Shown piece by piece: positions 1 to 20,559 of a stretch of 64,000 nucleotides of DNA. The DNA comes from Molanna angustata (lineage: Eukaryota; Arthropoda; Insecta; Trichoptera; Molannidae), in the NCBI GenBank assembly GCA_963576475.1, contig OY754990.1:6894751-6958750 (forward strand), given 5' to 3'. The notes beneath the pieces were generated by a model. The model ran no database searches and was not told where the DNA came from. It saw only the letters and a list, made by a program, of their open reading frames with translations. Every line of letters begins with the position of its first letter. The first letter of the stretch is position 1. The translations under genes were made by a program, and so were the position numbers.

Positions 1-825
1 AATTTTTAATGTATAGCAGAGTAATGACACTGGGCGGAACTTTTTCTGGTCTGTTGGCTCTATTCCTGATTTTAGAAGTGCAATTACTTTAGATTTACTC
101 CAAATTTTCGATACTTTTACTTCTACCAGACATACATTCCTCATATCCAGAAGCCACTGATCCGCAATAGACCAAAATGTGTGATTTGTTCCTGTCTTAG
201 GTCATTTAAATCTGCAGCCATGTTGATTTTTATACTTCCTATTATCCCTCATCTTCTGCACAATTGCAATAATAGGTGTAGCAAATAAAAGAAAAAAATA
301 ATACTCTTTCTTTGGGAGTGTTCCCACCTAATTGTGTCTTCTTACAGATCGGAGCTCCTCGTTGCTGTCCGTGGGCCTCTTCAAGGTCCCATTGGACATG
401 CGGATTTAGTGATCTCGAAAAACAATTATAAAGCCTTCAAACGATTTTGCCATAGATACGGTGCCTTATTATCCGAAGATTCCCACTGACTTGTTTGTTT
501 CCAGAGATCTTGGTCACTTCTCTGATGCCCTATATATGGATCTGAAGTCTTCGACAGTCCGCAAGTGTGAATCTCGACTTGCACTTGCTGATTGTTCTTT
601 TTGCACCATGGTGCCGAGATTGCTAATCTAGAGGGCTCCAGCATGAATTACTCTTCGTGTCATGTATTGTTTTTGTTGTTGTTCATTCTAGCGTTCTACG
701 AAGGTGGTGGGGATAGCAATACTCTTGTAAGTTTTGAGTAACCTGTATTTTTGATGCTGTTTTTGAAGTGTTGAAAATCGGATCGCCTTAAAAACCTTGT
801 TCGTGTAAAGTGCGCTTTATTACTA
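1..825. other. Non-coding sequence, probably stum upstream intron
   Basis: No exon can be supported here. A stretch around 346-500 follows a plausible 3' splice site (TTACAG at 341-346) and stays open for some 45 codons in one frame, but it resembles no protein I know and has no clear donor. The reverse strand at 426-644 is open for 72 codons and looks like old repeat debris. Probably intron upstream of the stum exon at 1235, or intergenic DNA. Confidence 0.4.
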
Positions 826-1171
826 ACTCACCACCACAATGCTACATAGTGCCCTTCTTCGGAAGAGTACAATGAACCCAGATCCTAATAGGGCCCTTCT
901 GCGCTTTGTTGCAAACTCACCACCACAGTGCTACATAGTGCCCTTCTGCGCTTTATTGCAAACTCACCACCACAATGCCACATAGTGCCCTTCTTCGGAA
1001 GAGTACAATGAACCTAGATCCAAATAGTGCCCTTCTGCGCTTTGTTGCAAACTCACCACCACAGTGCTACATAGTGCCCTTCTGCGCTTTATTGCAAACT
1101 CACCACCACAATGCTACTTAGTGCCCTTCTTCGGAAGAGTACGATGAACCCAGATCCTAATAGTTGGTGTC
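826..1171 (+). repeat. 136-bp tandem repeat derived from a LINE 3' end
   Basis: The segment CTTCTTCGGAAGAGTACAAT recurs at about 854, 990 and 1126, a period of 136 bp and about 2.5 copies. The unit (GGAAGAGTAcaATGaACCcAgATCCTAATAG) matches the 3' end of the LINE fragment at 5262-5322, and the last copy runs on into the same GTCCC-ACGTrG-CATGTT ending. The array is therefore a tandem amplification of a LINE 3' untranslated segment. Confidence 0.8.
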
Positions 1172-1234
1172 CCATACGTAGTCATGTTCAAATAAAATAA
1201 GGTTGAAGTTTTAATAACTTGTTTCTTGTTTCAG

Positions 1235-8303
<7,069 letters not shown>

Positions 8304-8353
8304 CTAGGGCTCTCTGCCTACACTAACAGTGGAACTGTACAGACACGAGGCCT

Positions 8354-8622
8354 GTAAATACAAGTAGTCTAAGGCCACATCACCGAACCCTGAGGCATCA
8401 CAGCCGGCTGTCAACATCCACCACGGAGACACTCAGTTAGGGCTCTCTGCCTACACTCACAGTGGAACTGTACAGACACGAGGGATGTAAATACAACAAG
8501 TAGTCTAAGGCCACATCACCGAACCCTGAGGCATCACAGCCGGCTGTCAACTACCACCACGGAGACAATTAACTAGGGCTATCTACCTACACTCACAGTG
8601 GAACTGTACAGACACGAAGCCT
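8354..8622 (+). repeat. Two extra tandem copies of the stum terminal exon
   Basis: The terminal coding exon plus 50 bases of 3' sequence (8221-8353) is repeated at 8354-8486 and 8487-8622, a period of 133-136 bp. The coding part is recognisable (AAGTCTAAGGCCACA, CCTGAGGCATC, CCAGCCGGCTGTCAAC). Both copies have an early TAG (AAG to TAG) and lack the polypyrimidine/AG acceptor, so they read as 3' UTR. They are exon-derived tandem duplicates, not alternative exons. Confidence 0.9.
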
Positions 8623-9738
8623 GTAAAACCACGTCAAGTTCCGCTTTATAATCAACTCACTATGGACACCTCAACATGTTTAAGCTTGTTAAGATGTGAT
8701 ATGTGGCATCATCTATATGCCATATAGAAAAGCCTCGCAGCTGCGCTAGACACCAGTGGCTAATAATGCTAAATTTCTTAAAAATCGCATACCTATTTCA
8801 ATTGAATATCAACAGTATATTATGCATATTTAAACATTTAAATATAAGATACAAAATAGAAAGGCAATCGTAATCTCACTGGGTTCACAAATCCAGGCCC
8901 ACGAGCACTGGTGACCAGAGTATGAGTCAGAATAGGCGATCCAGTGAAACCACGATTACCTCTCTCTTTTGTAGCTAAACAATTAGGTCAACGATCATGA
9001 TTGATGAGTTTTTAGATACCTTGCTATGAGAAGTTTCTTTTATGATGGTCGAATGGATATAGCGTCGGCTGACATCAGAGACATTCATTAGCCACTCAGG
9101 CTGGTTCAAGGTGGATGAGTGAGTGGGAGGACAGCCCCAATGTGGTATCACAAAGGGCCAATTGTGATGTGTTCTCCTTAAAAGCCGCAAAAAAAAAATT
9201 GTGAAAATATTTTTTTAGAGCCTTCGAAAGTTAGTGAAAAATGCTTAAATATTTAGTTAAGAAGATATTTTTGTTTTTAATTCCTTGGGTTCTGAGTCAC
9301 AGCGGTATTGTTTACATAAAGATCACTATTGAACTATTCTCAGAAAAAAAATCACGATCGTAGACCTACTACTTTAGATACAATGATGTAGTTTAGTCTG
9401 AAATCCGGTGTTTATTCAAATTTCTTAAAAGTCCAAATAATTTTTGAACCACCCAATATCGCTGAACATTCAAATTTCACAAAAGTCTAAATAATTTTTG
9501 AACAACCCAATATCGCTGAACATATATGGGGGTTAAATCGATAGATATTAAGGTCCCTTGCCGCCTTGCTTCGGATAATGCACTCCTAATGGTACACTGT
9601 GTATAATTTTAAAAAAAATAATATAAACATGTGAATATTATATTAATCAAATATTATTGGCATTTTACATTTGCAATGTTTTATGCTGTGAGGCACCGGC
9701 TTTGAATAGTGCTTCCACTAGTTTCTAATATCATCCTT
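8623..9738. other. Intergenic, no gene seen
   Basis: Only a 50-60 bp duplication is visible at about 9418-9530 (AATAATTTTTGAACnACCCA and AATATCGCTGAACAT twice). No coding pattern or clear stum polyadenylation signal was found. Confidence 0.5.
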
Positions 9739-12700
9739 TTCGGGTGTCTCGTAAGAGCCGGGTGATAGAAAATACAACAGGCAACAATAACATCTCACAT
9801 AGTTCAGCAATGAGGTTCACCATCACACATTCTGAATGTAGTGTTTCGGGTGTCTCGTAAGAGCCGGGTAATAGAAAATACAACAGGTAACAATAACATC
9901 TCACATAGTTCAGCAATGAGGTTCACCATCACACATTCTGAATGTAGTGTTTCGGGTGTCTCGTAAGAGCCGGGTAATAGAAAATACAACAGGTAACAAT
10001 AACATCTCACATAGTTCAGCAATGAGGTTCACCATCACACATTCTGAATGTAGTGTTTCGGGTGTCTCGTAAGAGCCGGGTAATAGAAAATACAACAGGT
10101 AACAATAACATCTCACATAGTTCAGCAATGAGGTTCACCATCACACATTCTGAATGTAGTGTTTCGGGTGTCTCGTAAGAGCCGGGTAATAGAAAATACA
10201 ACAGGTAACAATAACATCTCACATAGTTCAGCAATGAGGTTCACCATCACACATTCTGAATGTAGTGTTTCGGGTGTCTCGTAAGAGCCGGGTAATAGAA
10301 AATACAACAGGCAACAATAACATCTCACATAGTTCAGCAATGAGGTTCACCATCACACATTCTGAATGTAGTGTTTCGGGTGTCTCGTAAGAGCCGGGTA
10401 ATAGAAAATACAACAGGCAACAATAACATCTCACATAGTTCAGCAATGAGGTTCACCATCACACATTCTGAATGTAGTGTTTCGGGTGTCTCGTAAGAGC
10501 CGGGTAATAGAACATACAACAGGCAACAATAACATCTCACATAGTTCAGCAATGAGGTTCACCATCACACATTCTGAATGTAGTGTTTCGGGTGTCTCGT
10601 AAGAGCCGGGTAATAGAACATACAACAGGCAACAATAACATCTCACATAGTTCAGCAATGAGGTTCACCATCACACATTCTGAATGTAGTGTTTCGGGTG
10701 TCTCGTAAGAGCCGGGTAATAGAAAATACAACAGGCAACAATAACATCTCACATAGTTCAGCAATGAGGTTCACCATCACACATTCTGAATGTAGTGTTT
10801 CGGGTGTCTCGTAAGAGCCGGGTAATAGAAAATACAACAGGCAACAATAACATCTCACATAGTTCAGCAATGAGGTTCACCATCACACATTCTGAATGTA
10901 GTGTTTCGGGTGTCTCGTAAGAGCCGGGTAATAGAAAATACAACAGGCAACAATAACATCTCACATAGTTCAGCAATGAGGTTCACCATCACACATTCTG
11001 AATGTAGTGTTTCGGGTGTCTCGTAAGAGCCGGGTAATAGAAAATACAACAGGCAACAATAACATCTCACATAGTTCAGCAATGAGGTTCACCATCACAC
11101 ATTCTGAATGTAGTGTTTCGGGTGTCTCGTAAGAGTCGGGTAATAGAAAATACAACAGGCAACAATAACATCTCACATAGTTCAGCAATGAGGTTCACCA
11201 TCACACATTCTGAATGTAGTGTTTCGGGTGTCTCGTAAGAGCCGGGTAATAGAAAATACAACAGGCAACAATAACATCTCACATAGTTCAGCAATGAGGT
11301 TCACCATCACACATTCTGAATGTAGTGTTTCGGGTGTCTCGTAAGAGCCGGGTAATAGAAAATACAACAGGTAACAATAACATCTCACATAGTTCAGCAA
11401 TGAGGTTCACCATCACACATTCTGAATGTAGTGTTTCGGGTGTCTCGTAAGAGCCGGGTAATAGAAAATACAACAGGTAACAATAACATCTCACATAGTT
11501 CAGCAATGAGGTTCACCATCACACATTCTGAATGTAGTGTTTCGGGTGTCTCGTAAGAGCCGGGTAATAGAAAATACAACAGGTAACAATAACATCTCAC
11601 ATAGTTCAGCAATGAGGTTCACCATCACACATTCTGAATGTAGTGTTTCGGGTGTCTCGTAAGAGCCGGGTAATAGAAAATACAACAGGCAACAATAACA
11701 TCTCACATAGTTCAGCAATGAGGTTCACCATCACACATTCTGAATGTAGTGTTTCGGGTGTCTCGTAAGAGCCGGGTAATAGAAAATACAACAGGCAACA
11801 ATAACATCTCACATAGTTCAGCAATGAGGTTCACCATCACACATTCTGAATGTAGTGTTTCGGGTGTCTCGTAAGAGCCGGGTAATAGAAAATACAACAG
11901 GCAACAATAACATCTCACATAGTTCAGCAATGAGGTTCACCATCACACATTCTGAATGTAGTGTTTCGGGTGTCTCGTAAGAGCCGGGTAATAGAAAATA
12001 CAACAGGCAACAATAACATCTCACATAGTTCAGCAATGAGGTTCACCATCACACATTCTGAATGTAGTGTTTCGGGTGTCTCGTAAGAGCCGGGTAATAG
12101 AAAATACAACAGGCAACAATAACATCTCACATAGTTCAGCAATGAGGTTCACCATCACACATTCTGAATGTAGTGTTTCGGGTGTCTCGTAAGAGTCGGG
12201 TAATAGAAAATACAACAGGCAACAATAACATCTCACATAGTTCAGCAATGAGGTTCACCATCACACATTCTGAATGTAGTGTTTCGGGTGTCTCGTAAGA
12301 GCCGGGTAATAGAAAATACAACAGGCAACAATAACATCTCACATAGTTCAGCAATGAGGTTCACCATCACACATTCTGAATGTAGTGTTTCGGGTGTCTC
12401 GTAAGAGCCGGGTAATAGAAAATACAACAGGCAACAATAACATCTCACATAGTTCAGCAATGAGGTTCACCATCACACATTCTGAATGTAGTGTTTCGGG
12501 TGTCTCGTAAGAGCCGGGTAATAGAAAATACAACAGGCAAAAATAACATCTCACATAGTTCAGCAATGAGGTTCACCATCACACATTCTGAATGTAGTGT
12601 TTCGGGTGTCTCGTAAGAGCCGGGTAATAGAAAATACAACAGGCAACAATAACATCTCACATAGTTCAGCAATGAGGTTCACCATCACACATTCTGAATG

Positions 12701-13120
12701 TAGTGTTTCGGGTGTCTCGTAAGAGCCGGGTAATAGAAAATACAACAGGCAACAATAACATCTCACATAGTTCAGCAATGAGGTTCACCATCACACATTC
12801 TGAATGTAGTGTTTCGGGTGTCTCGTAAGAGCCGGGTAATAGAAAATACAACAGGCAACAATAACATCTCACATAGTTCAGCAATGAGGTTCACCATCAC
12901 ACATTCTGAATGTAGTGTTTCGGGTGTCTCGTAAGAGCCGGGTAATAGAAAATACAACAGGCAACAATAACATCTCACATAGTTCAGCAATGAGGTTCAC
13001 CATCACACATTCTGAATGTAGTGTTTCGGGTGTCTCGTAAGAGCCGGGTAATAGAAAATACAACAGGCAACAATAACATCTCACATAGTTCAGCAATGAG
13101 GTTCACCATCACACATTCTG
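9739..13120 (+). repeat. 106-bp satellite array, 32 copies
   Basis: Thirty-two head-to-tail copies of a 106-bp unit beginning TTCGGGTGTCTCGTAAGAGC and ending ATTCTGAATGTAGTGT. Copies differ at only a few positions: AGGCAACAA versus AGGTAACAA in blocks, GAACATAC versus GAAAATAC in two neighbours, and AGAGTCGGG at about 11134 and 12194, exactly ten units apart. The array ends cleanly at ATTCTG/TACGTT. Overlapping 72-codon reverse frames occur because 106 is not a multiple of three; they are not genes. Confidence 0.97.
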
Positions 13121-13250
13121 TACGTTGGTTTTTTAGGTGAGACGAGACTAGTGTGTGGGCATACACGCATGTGTCGTGCTTCCTTTATAAGGTAAGACAC
13201 ACCCGCACACCTGTCGCCGGTTTCCCCACATTGTGCGTATTGCTATGTAT
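13121..13250 (+). repeat. Dispersed repeat flanking the 106-bp array
   Basis: AGGTGAGACGAGACTAGTGT, then TACACGCATG, GTGCTTC and AAGGTAA-rCACACC, recurs at 48745-48825. The 106-bp array therefore abuts, or grew inside, a dispersed element. A weaker match (GTTTCGGG-GT-TC--TAAG-CC) is at 35136-35165. Confidence 0.6.
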
Positions 13251-13618
13251 GTATTTTTTATGCATATTTTAATAAATTGTCTATTCTACACACTCTTATG
13301 AATATTCAATTTGTCTTTTAACATCTACGTATAGAGATTTAAGCATATATAAATTAATTTTATTTATTTAAAATTACCATGAAAGCAAAATTATATTACC
13401 CAACTGTTACTTACATTAAAGTTACCTATTAGTTACTAAATTATGTTTATTTGTGATAATATTATGTTTAATAGTAAAAACAATTAAACAGAACAATTAA
13501 AAGTTTATGTCACTTAACGAAATTGAACTTTCACAATTATTATCTCTAATATAAGTAATTCTATGTTACAGTTTTTATATGAAAATATTAATTTTATATT
13601 TATGAACATTTTTGGCCT
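13251..13618. other. AT-rich spacer, no gene seen
   Basis: Simple AT-rich DNA between two satellite arrays; no recognised element. Confidence 0.5.
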
Positions 13619-16600
13619 GCTTAATGTGTCACACCAACCATAAACTGTCAATATATATTTCCGTCTTAAATGTGTCACGCCAAACACAAACTGTCAATAT
13701 TGTTCAGTTTAAAAAGTGTCAAATCAACGACAAAATGTCAATATTGTTTCATCTGAAATAAGTCACACCAACCACAAAATGTAAATTTGTTCAATATAAA
13801 TGTGTCACATCAGCCACAAACTGTCAATATTGTTCTGTCTTAAATGTGTCACACCAACCACAAAATAACAATATAATTCCATCTTAAATGTGTCATACCA
13901 ACCACAAAATGTCATCTTGAATGTGTCACATCAACCACAAAATGACAAAACTGTTCGATCTTAAATATTTCACACCAACCACAATTTGTCAATATTTTTC
14001 AGTCTTAAATGTGTCACACCAACCACAAAATGTCAATATTGTTCCATCTTAAAAGTATCACAACAACCACAAAAGGTCATCTTGAATGTGTAACATCAAC
14101 CACAAAATGACATAACTGTTCCATCTTAATGTGTCACACCAACCACAACATGTCAATATTGTTCGATCTTCAATGTGTCACACCAACCACAAACTGTCAA
14201 TATTGTTCCATATTAAATGAGTCACACCAACCACAAAATATCAATATTGTTTAGGAGTAATTGTGTTATACCAACCACAAAATGTCAATATTGTTCAGAC
14301 TTAAATGTGTCACACTTCCACAAAATGGCAATATTGTTCCAACTTAAATTTGTCACACCAACCACAAAATGTCAATATTGTTCCATCTAAAATATTTCAC
14401 ACCAACCACAAAATATCAATATGGTTCAATCTTAAACGTGTCACATCAACGACAAAATGTCAATATTGTTCCAACTTTAATGTGTCATACCAACCACAAA
14501 ATGTCAAAATTGTTCATTCTTAAATGTGTCACACAACTACAAAATGTCAATATTGTTCAGTCTTAAATGTGTCACTCCAACCACAAAATATCATTATTGT
14601 TCAGTCTTAAATGTGTCACTCCAACCACAAAATATCATTATTGTTCAGTCTTAAATGTGTCACACCAACCACAAATTGTCAATATTGTTAATTCTTAAAT
14701 GTTTCACACCAACCACAAACTGTCAATATTGTTCAGTCCTCAATGTGTCACACAACCACAAAATGTCAATATTTTACAGTCTTAAATGTATCAAACCAAC
14801 CACAAAATGTCACCATAGTTCAGTCCTCAATGTGTCACACAACCACAAAATGTCAATAATGTTCAGTCTTAAATGTATCACACCTACCACAAAATGTCAA
14901 TTTTGTTCAGTCTTAAATGTGTCACACCAACCACACAATTTCAATAATGTTCCGTCCTCAATGTGTCACACAACCACAAAATGTCAATATTTTTCAGTCT
15001 TAAATGTGTCACACCAAACACATATTGTCAATATTGTTCATTCTTAAATGTTTCACACCAACCACAAAATGTCAATATTGTTCAGTCCTCAATGTGTCAC
15101 ACAACCACAAAATGTCAATATTGTTTAGTCTTAAATGTGTCACACAAACCACAAAATGTCAATATTGTTCAGTCTTGAATGTGTCACACCAACCACAATT
15201 TGTCAATATTGTTCCTTCTTAAATGTTTCACAACAACCACAAAATGTCAATATTGTTCAGCCTTAAATATCACACCAACCACAAATTGTCAATATTGTTC
15301 AGTCTTAAATGTGTCAAACCAACCACAAAATGTCAATATTGTTCATTTTTAAATGTTTCACACCAACCACAAAATGTCAATATTGTTCAGTCCTCGATGT
15401 GTCACACAGCCACAAAAAGTCAATATTGTTCAGTCTTAAATGTATCCCACCTACCAAAAATGTCAATATTGTTCCAACTTAAATGTATCACACCAACCAC
15501 AAAGTGTCATCTTGAATGTGTCATATAAACCAAAAAATGACATTACTGTTCCATCTTAAATGTGTCACACCAACCACAAAATGTCAATATTGTTCCATCT
15601 CAAATATCTCACACCAACTACAAAATATCAATATACTTCAGTCTTAAAAGTGTCACATCAACGACAAAATGTCAATATTGTTCCATCTTAAATGTGTCAC
15701 ACCAAACACTAAATGTCAATATTGTTCCATCTTAAATGTGTTATTCTAACCAAGAAATGTCAATATTGTTTCATCATAAATGTGTTACACCAACCAAAAA
15801 ATGTCAATATTGTTCAGTCTTAAATATGTCACACCAACCACAAAATGTCAATATTGTTCAGTCGTAAATGTGTCACACCAACCACAAAATGTCAATATTG
15901 TTCCATCTTAAAAGTATCACAACAACCACAAAAGGTCATCTTGAACGTGTAAAATCAACCACAAAATGACATAACTGTTCCATCTTAATGTGTCACACCA
16001 ACCACAAAATGTCAATATTGTTAAGTCTTAAATGTGTCACACCAACCACAAACTATCAATATTGTTCAGTTTAAAATGTCTCACACCAACCACAAAATAT
16101 CAATATTGTTCCATTTAAATGTGTCACACCAACCATAAACTGTCAATATATTTCCGTCTTAAATGTGTCACACCAACCACAAAATGTCAATAATGTTTCA
16201 TCTGAAATAAGTCACACCAACCACAAAATGTAAATTTGTTCAATATTAATGTGTCACATCAGCCACAAACTGTCAATATTGTTCTATGTCTTAAATGTGT
16301 CACACCAACCACAAAATAACAATATAATTCCATCTTAAATGTGTGATACCAACCACAAAATGTGATCTTGAATGTATCACATCAACCACAAAATGACATA
16401 ACTGTTCGATCTTAAATATTTCACAACAACCACAATTTGTCAATATTGTTCAGTTTCAAATGTTTCACACCAACCACAAAATGTCAATATTGTTCAGTCT
16501 TAAATTTGTCACCCCAACCACAAAATGTCAATACTGTTCCATCTTAAATATTTCACACCAACCACAAAATATCAATATGGTTCAGTCTTAAAAGTGTCAC

Positions 16601-18612
16601 ATCAACGACAAAATGTCAATATTGTTCCATCTTAAATGTGTTATACCAACCACACAATGTCAATTATGTTCCATCTCAAATGTCTCACACCAACCAAAAA
16701 TTGTCAATATTGTTCATTCTTAAATGTTTCACAACAACCACAAAATGTCAATTTTGTTCAGTCTTAAATGTGTCACATCAACGACAAAATGGCAATAGTG
16801 TTCCATCTTAAATGTGTCACACCAACCACAAAATGTCAATTTTGTCAGTCTTAAATGTGTCACACCAACCACAAAATGTCAATATTGTTCAGTCCTCAAT
16901 GTGTCACACAACCACTAATTGTAAATATTGTTCAGTCTTAAATGTGTCACACCAACCACAAAATGTCATTATTGTTCAGTCTTAAATGTTTCACACCAAC
17001 CACAAAATGTCAATATTGTTCAGTCTTAAAAATGTCACACCAACCACAAAATGTCAATATTGTTCAGTCTTAAATGTGTCACACCAACCACAATTTGTCA
17101 ATATTGTTCATTCTTAAATGTTTCACACCAACTACAAAATGTCAATATTGTTCAGTCTTAAATATCACACCAACCACAAATTGTCAATATTGTTCAGTCT
17201 TAAATGTGTCACACCAACCACAAAATGTCAATATTGTTCAGTCCTCAGTGTGTCACACAACCACAAAATGTCAATATTGTTCCGTTTTAAATGTGTCACA
17301 CCAACCATAAACTGTCAATATTGTTACGTCTTATATGTGTCACACCAACCACAAAATGTCAATATTGTTCAGTCTTTAATGTTTCACACCAACCACAAAA
17401 TGTCAATATTGTTCAGTCCTCAATATGTCACACAACCACAAAATGTCAATATTGTTTATTCTTAAATGTGTCACACCAACCACAAAATGTCAATATTGTT
17501 CAGTCTTAAATGTGTCACACCAACCACAATTTGTCAATATTGTTCATTCTTAAATGTTTCACACCAACTACAAAATGTCAATATTGTTCAGTCTTAAATA
17601 TCACACCAACCACAAATTGTCAATATTGTTCAGTCTTAAATGTGTCTCACCAACCACAAATTGTCAATATTGTTCAGTCTTAAAAGTGTCACACCAACCA
17701 CAAAATGTCAATATTGTTCATTCTTAAATGTTTCACACCAACCACAAAATGTCAATATTGTTCAGTCCTCAATGTGTCACACAACCACAAAATGTCAATA
17801 TTGTTCAGTCTTAAATATCACACCAACCACAAATTGTCAATATTGTTCAGTCTTAAATGTGTCTCACCAACCACAAATTGTCAATATTGTTCAGTCTTAA
17901 ATGTGTCACACCAACCACAAAATGTCAATATTGTTCAGTCTTAAATGTGTTACACCAACCACAAAATGTCAATATTTTTCAGCCTTAAATGTGTCACACC
18001 AACCACAAAATGTCAATATTGTTCATTCTTAAATGTTTCACACCAACTACAAAATGTCAATATTGTTCAGTCTTAAATATCACACCAACCACAAATTGTC
18101 AATATTGTTCAGTCTTAAATGTGTCTCACCAACCACAAATTGTCAATATTGTTCAGTCTTAAATGTGTCACACCAACCACAAAATGTCAATATTGTTCAT
18201 TCTTAAATGTTTCACACCAACCACAAAATGTCAATATTGTTCAGTCCTCAATGTGTCACACAACCACAAAATGTCAATATTGTTCAGTCTTAAATATCAC
18301 ACCAACCACAAATTGTCAATATTGTTCAGTCTTAAATGTGTCTCACCAACCACAAATTGTCAATATTGTTCAGTCTTAAATGTGTCACACCAACCACAAA
18401 ATGTCAATATTGTTCATTCTTAAATGTTTCACACCAACCACAAAATGTCAATATTGTTCAGTCCTCAATGTGTCACACAACCACAAAATGTCAATATTGT
18501 TCAGTCTTAAATATCACACCAACCACATATTGTCAATATTGTTCAGTCTTAAATGTGTCACACCAACCACAAAATGTCAATATTGTTCAGTCACACCAAC
18601 GATAAACTGTAA
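13619..18612 (+). repeat. 43-44 bp satellite array with higher-order repeats
   Basis: About 114 diverged copies of a unit centred on GTGTCACACCAACCACAAAA then TGTCAATATTGTTCAGTCTTAAA. The left part is very diverged. From about 17.0 kb rightwards the copies are nearly identical and form a higher-order unit of five monomers: blocks at 18119 and 18336 are 217 bp apart and nearly the same, including a shortened monomer AAATATCACACC. This left-to-right gradient suggests recent expansion at the right end. Open frames of NVSHQPQ type are period artefacts. Confidence 0.95.
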
Positions 18613-19380
18613 ACATCTGAAATTATTTAATTTGCACTTAGTGTTACCAAATTATTTTTATAATTATAAATTAAATAACAATAATATTAATCATATGAAA
18701 TTATATAAATTATTAATTAAATGGAGTACCTATATATAATATATTATAATGTACATATTTATTTTTAAGAAAATCTTCCATAATATTCAATGTCAAATGA
18801 TGTAAATATATTATTGTAATTTTAATAATTTTAAATAGAATAAAAATACATGTTTGATAATCATAATAAATATTAAATTATACAAAATATATATTGTTAA
18901 TCATATAAATATTGATGGTATATGAAATAATATTACAAATATTCAGTAAATATTATGTTACATCATAAAAATACAATATTTTTATTAGTAATTCAAATAA
19001 ATGTGATGTTCATCAAATAAATATAAAATAAATGTGATGTTACATAATATAAAAACAAAATAAATGGTATGTTACATACATCATAAATATAATAATTGTG
19101 ATGTTACATCATACAAATATAAAACAATTATTGTGATTTAACATCATGTAAATATAAAATGTTACATCATACATATAAGTATAAATAATGTTAGGTACAT
19201 CATATTAATATACAAAATTTGTACTGTCACACCTTACAAATATAAAATACTTGTGATTTCACATCATATTAATGTACAATACTTGTGATGTTACATCATA
19301 CAAATATAAAATACTTGTGATTTCACATCATATTAATGTACAATACTTGTGATGTTACATCATACAAATATAAAATGCTT
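18613..19380 (+). repeat. AT-rich region with TGATGTTACATCATA short repeats
   Basis: Very AT-rich. From about 18950 the phrase GATGTTACATCATACAAATA recurs with TGATTTCACATCATATTAAT. The core TGATGTTACATCA is itself nearly palindromic. A 51-bp period is clear at 19255-19375. Confidence 0.7.
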
Positions 19381-19473
19381 GTGCTATAGGTGATGGAAAT
19401 CGATCAAGGCAGGATTCGAACTTGCGGCCACTGGATTACTAGCCCAGCGCGCTAACCGCTCTGCCATCGACCC
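19381..19473 (-). mobile_element. SINE family A, head fragment
   Basis: Reverse complement reads GGGTCGATGGCAGAGCGGTT, then AGCGCGCTGGGCTAGTAATC, then GTTCGAATCCTGCC and ends in the conserved CACCTATAGCAC motif. The body beyond the head is missing. Confidence 0.8.
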
Positions 19474-19504
19474 ATCATATATATATATTTTTTTTCATGG
19501 GTGA

Positions 19505-19622
19505 TGTAGCTGACCGCCATGGCATTATGGTAAGTCATTTTACTTCTATGCTGGCGTCCTGGGTTCGATTCCATTTGGAGATAAATTCACCACTTGCACA
19601 GCGTGCAAGGAAGTGTTCATAA
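19505..19622 (+). mobile_element. SINE family B fragment
   Basis: A tRNA-like head (GACCGCCATGGCATTATGGT ... GGGTTCGATTCC) is joined to the B-family tail (ATTCACCACTTGCACAGCGT, GCAAGGAAGTGTTCAT). The middle of the element is deleted compared with the copies at 22.3 and 40.6 kb. Confidence 0.7.
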
Positions 19623-19739
19623 ATAAATTATGTTATATGCGATAATATGTGGTACCTACATACAATATAAAAATGTATGCCTAGTAATATAAATAATTTC
19701 ATATCCAATAAAGTGGCATATTATAAGGCTCTTTCTGCT

Positions 19740-20130
19740 TACCCCGTAAGGGATATGGCATGATGGCATCTCTTCTTCTTCTTCTTCTCAACCCAATACC
19801 GTCCACTCCTGGACGAAGGCCTCCTTCATCTCCTTCCACGCCACTCTATCATGTGCTCTGAGCAACCAATTGGCACCAGCATAACGGCTGATGTCATCTC
19901 TCCATCTCATGGCGTTCTTCCAACACCTCTGACTGTCGTTCTCGGTCTCCAAGCCAACACTATTCTTGGCCATCGGTCTTCGGGGTATTTAGCCACGTGG
20001 CCCGCCCATCTCCACTTCAGGGTAAGAATGCGGTGGACGACATCAACCAATTTTGTTCTTTCCCTGATGGTGTCGTTTCGCACACTGTCTCTCAGACTTA
20101 ATCCTAACATGGCTCTTTGGGTGACTTAGT
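19740..20130 (-). pseudogene. LINE ORF2 3' remnant, frameshifted
   Basis: Reverse frames 20110-19907 and 19973-19788 together give RTKLVDVVHRILTLKWRWAG, HVAKYPEDRW, then WRDDISRYAGANWLLRAHDR and VAWKEMKEAFV, with a frameshift near 19910-19970. The W-GHV, RW-DD and AHDR-AW motifs are those of insect LINE ORF2 tails. It ends in a (CTT)n tract at the plus-strand left side. Confidence 0.8.
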
Positions 20131-20559
20131 TTTTCAGCACGTTTCTGAGTCATTGTCATAGTTTTTCAGCATGTTTCTGAGTCATTGTCATAGTCTCCAA
20201 GCCATAAGTAGCTACTGGCAGTACACAGGTCTCATCTATGTATGTATTAATGTCATACACCAGTAAGTTGTACATTATATACCTAGATGCAACCTAGATC
20301 CATTTACGGTTTTTTTATTCTTTCCATATCATTGAGATATTTGGGACATTGTTAAAATAGTAGGGTTTTACGGGTATATAAAACAATCATCTTAAAATGG
20401 TTTTTTAGAACCAGAATTATTTTTTTATTTCACAAATAGTCTGTATATACATTTATATATGGATTCCGGTGTTTACACAGTTTTTAATTGTTTTCATTCT
20501 ACATCTGTGAGACGATTAACATCATAGGTCTCCTGAATATATAGCAACTTGTTACTGGA

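Noticed and set aside
346..500. Possible upstream stum exon after TTACAG
   Set aside because: No donor in a usable phase, no resemblance to stum N-termini, and surrounded by repeat debris.
9739..13166. Over 30 overlapping 72-codon reverse frames (MLNYVRCYC...)
   Set aside because: Each spans two 106-bp satellite units; identical by repetition, not by coding constraint.
13619..18612. CRISPR-like array of 43-44 bp repeats
   Set aside because: Repeats are contiguous with no unique spacers, are strongly diverged, and the window is eukaryotic.
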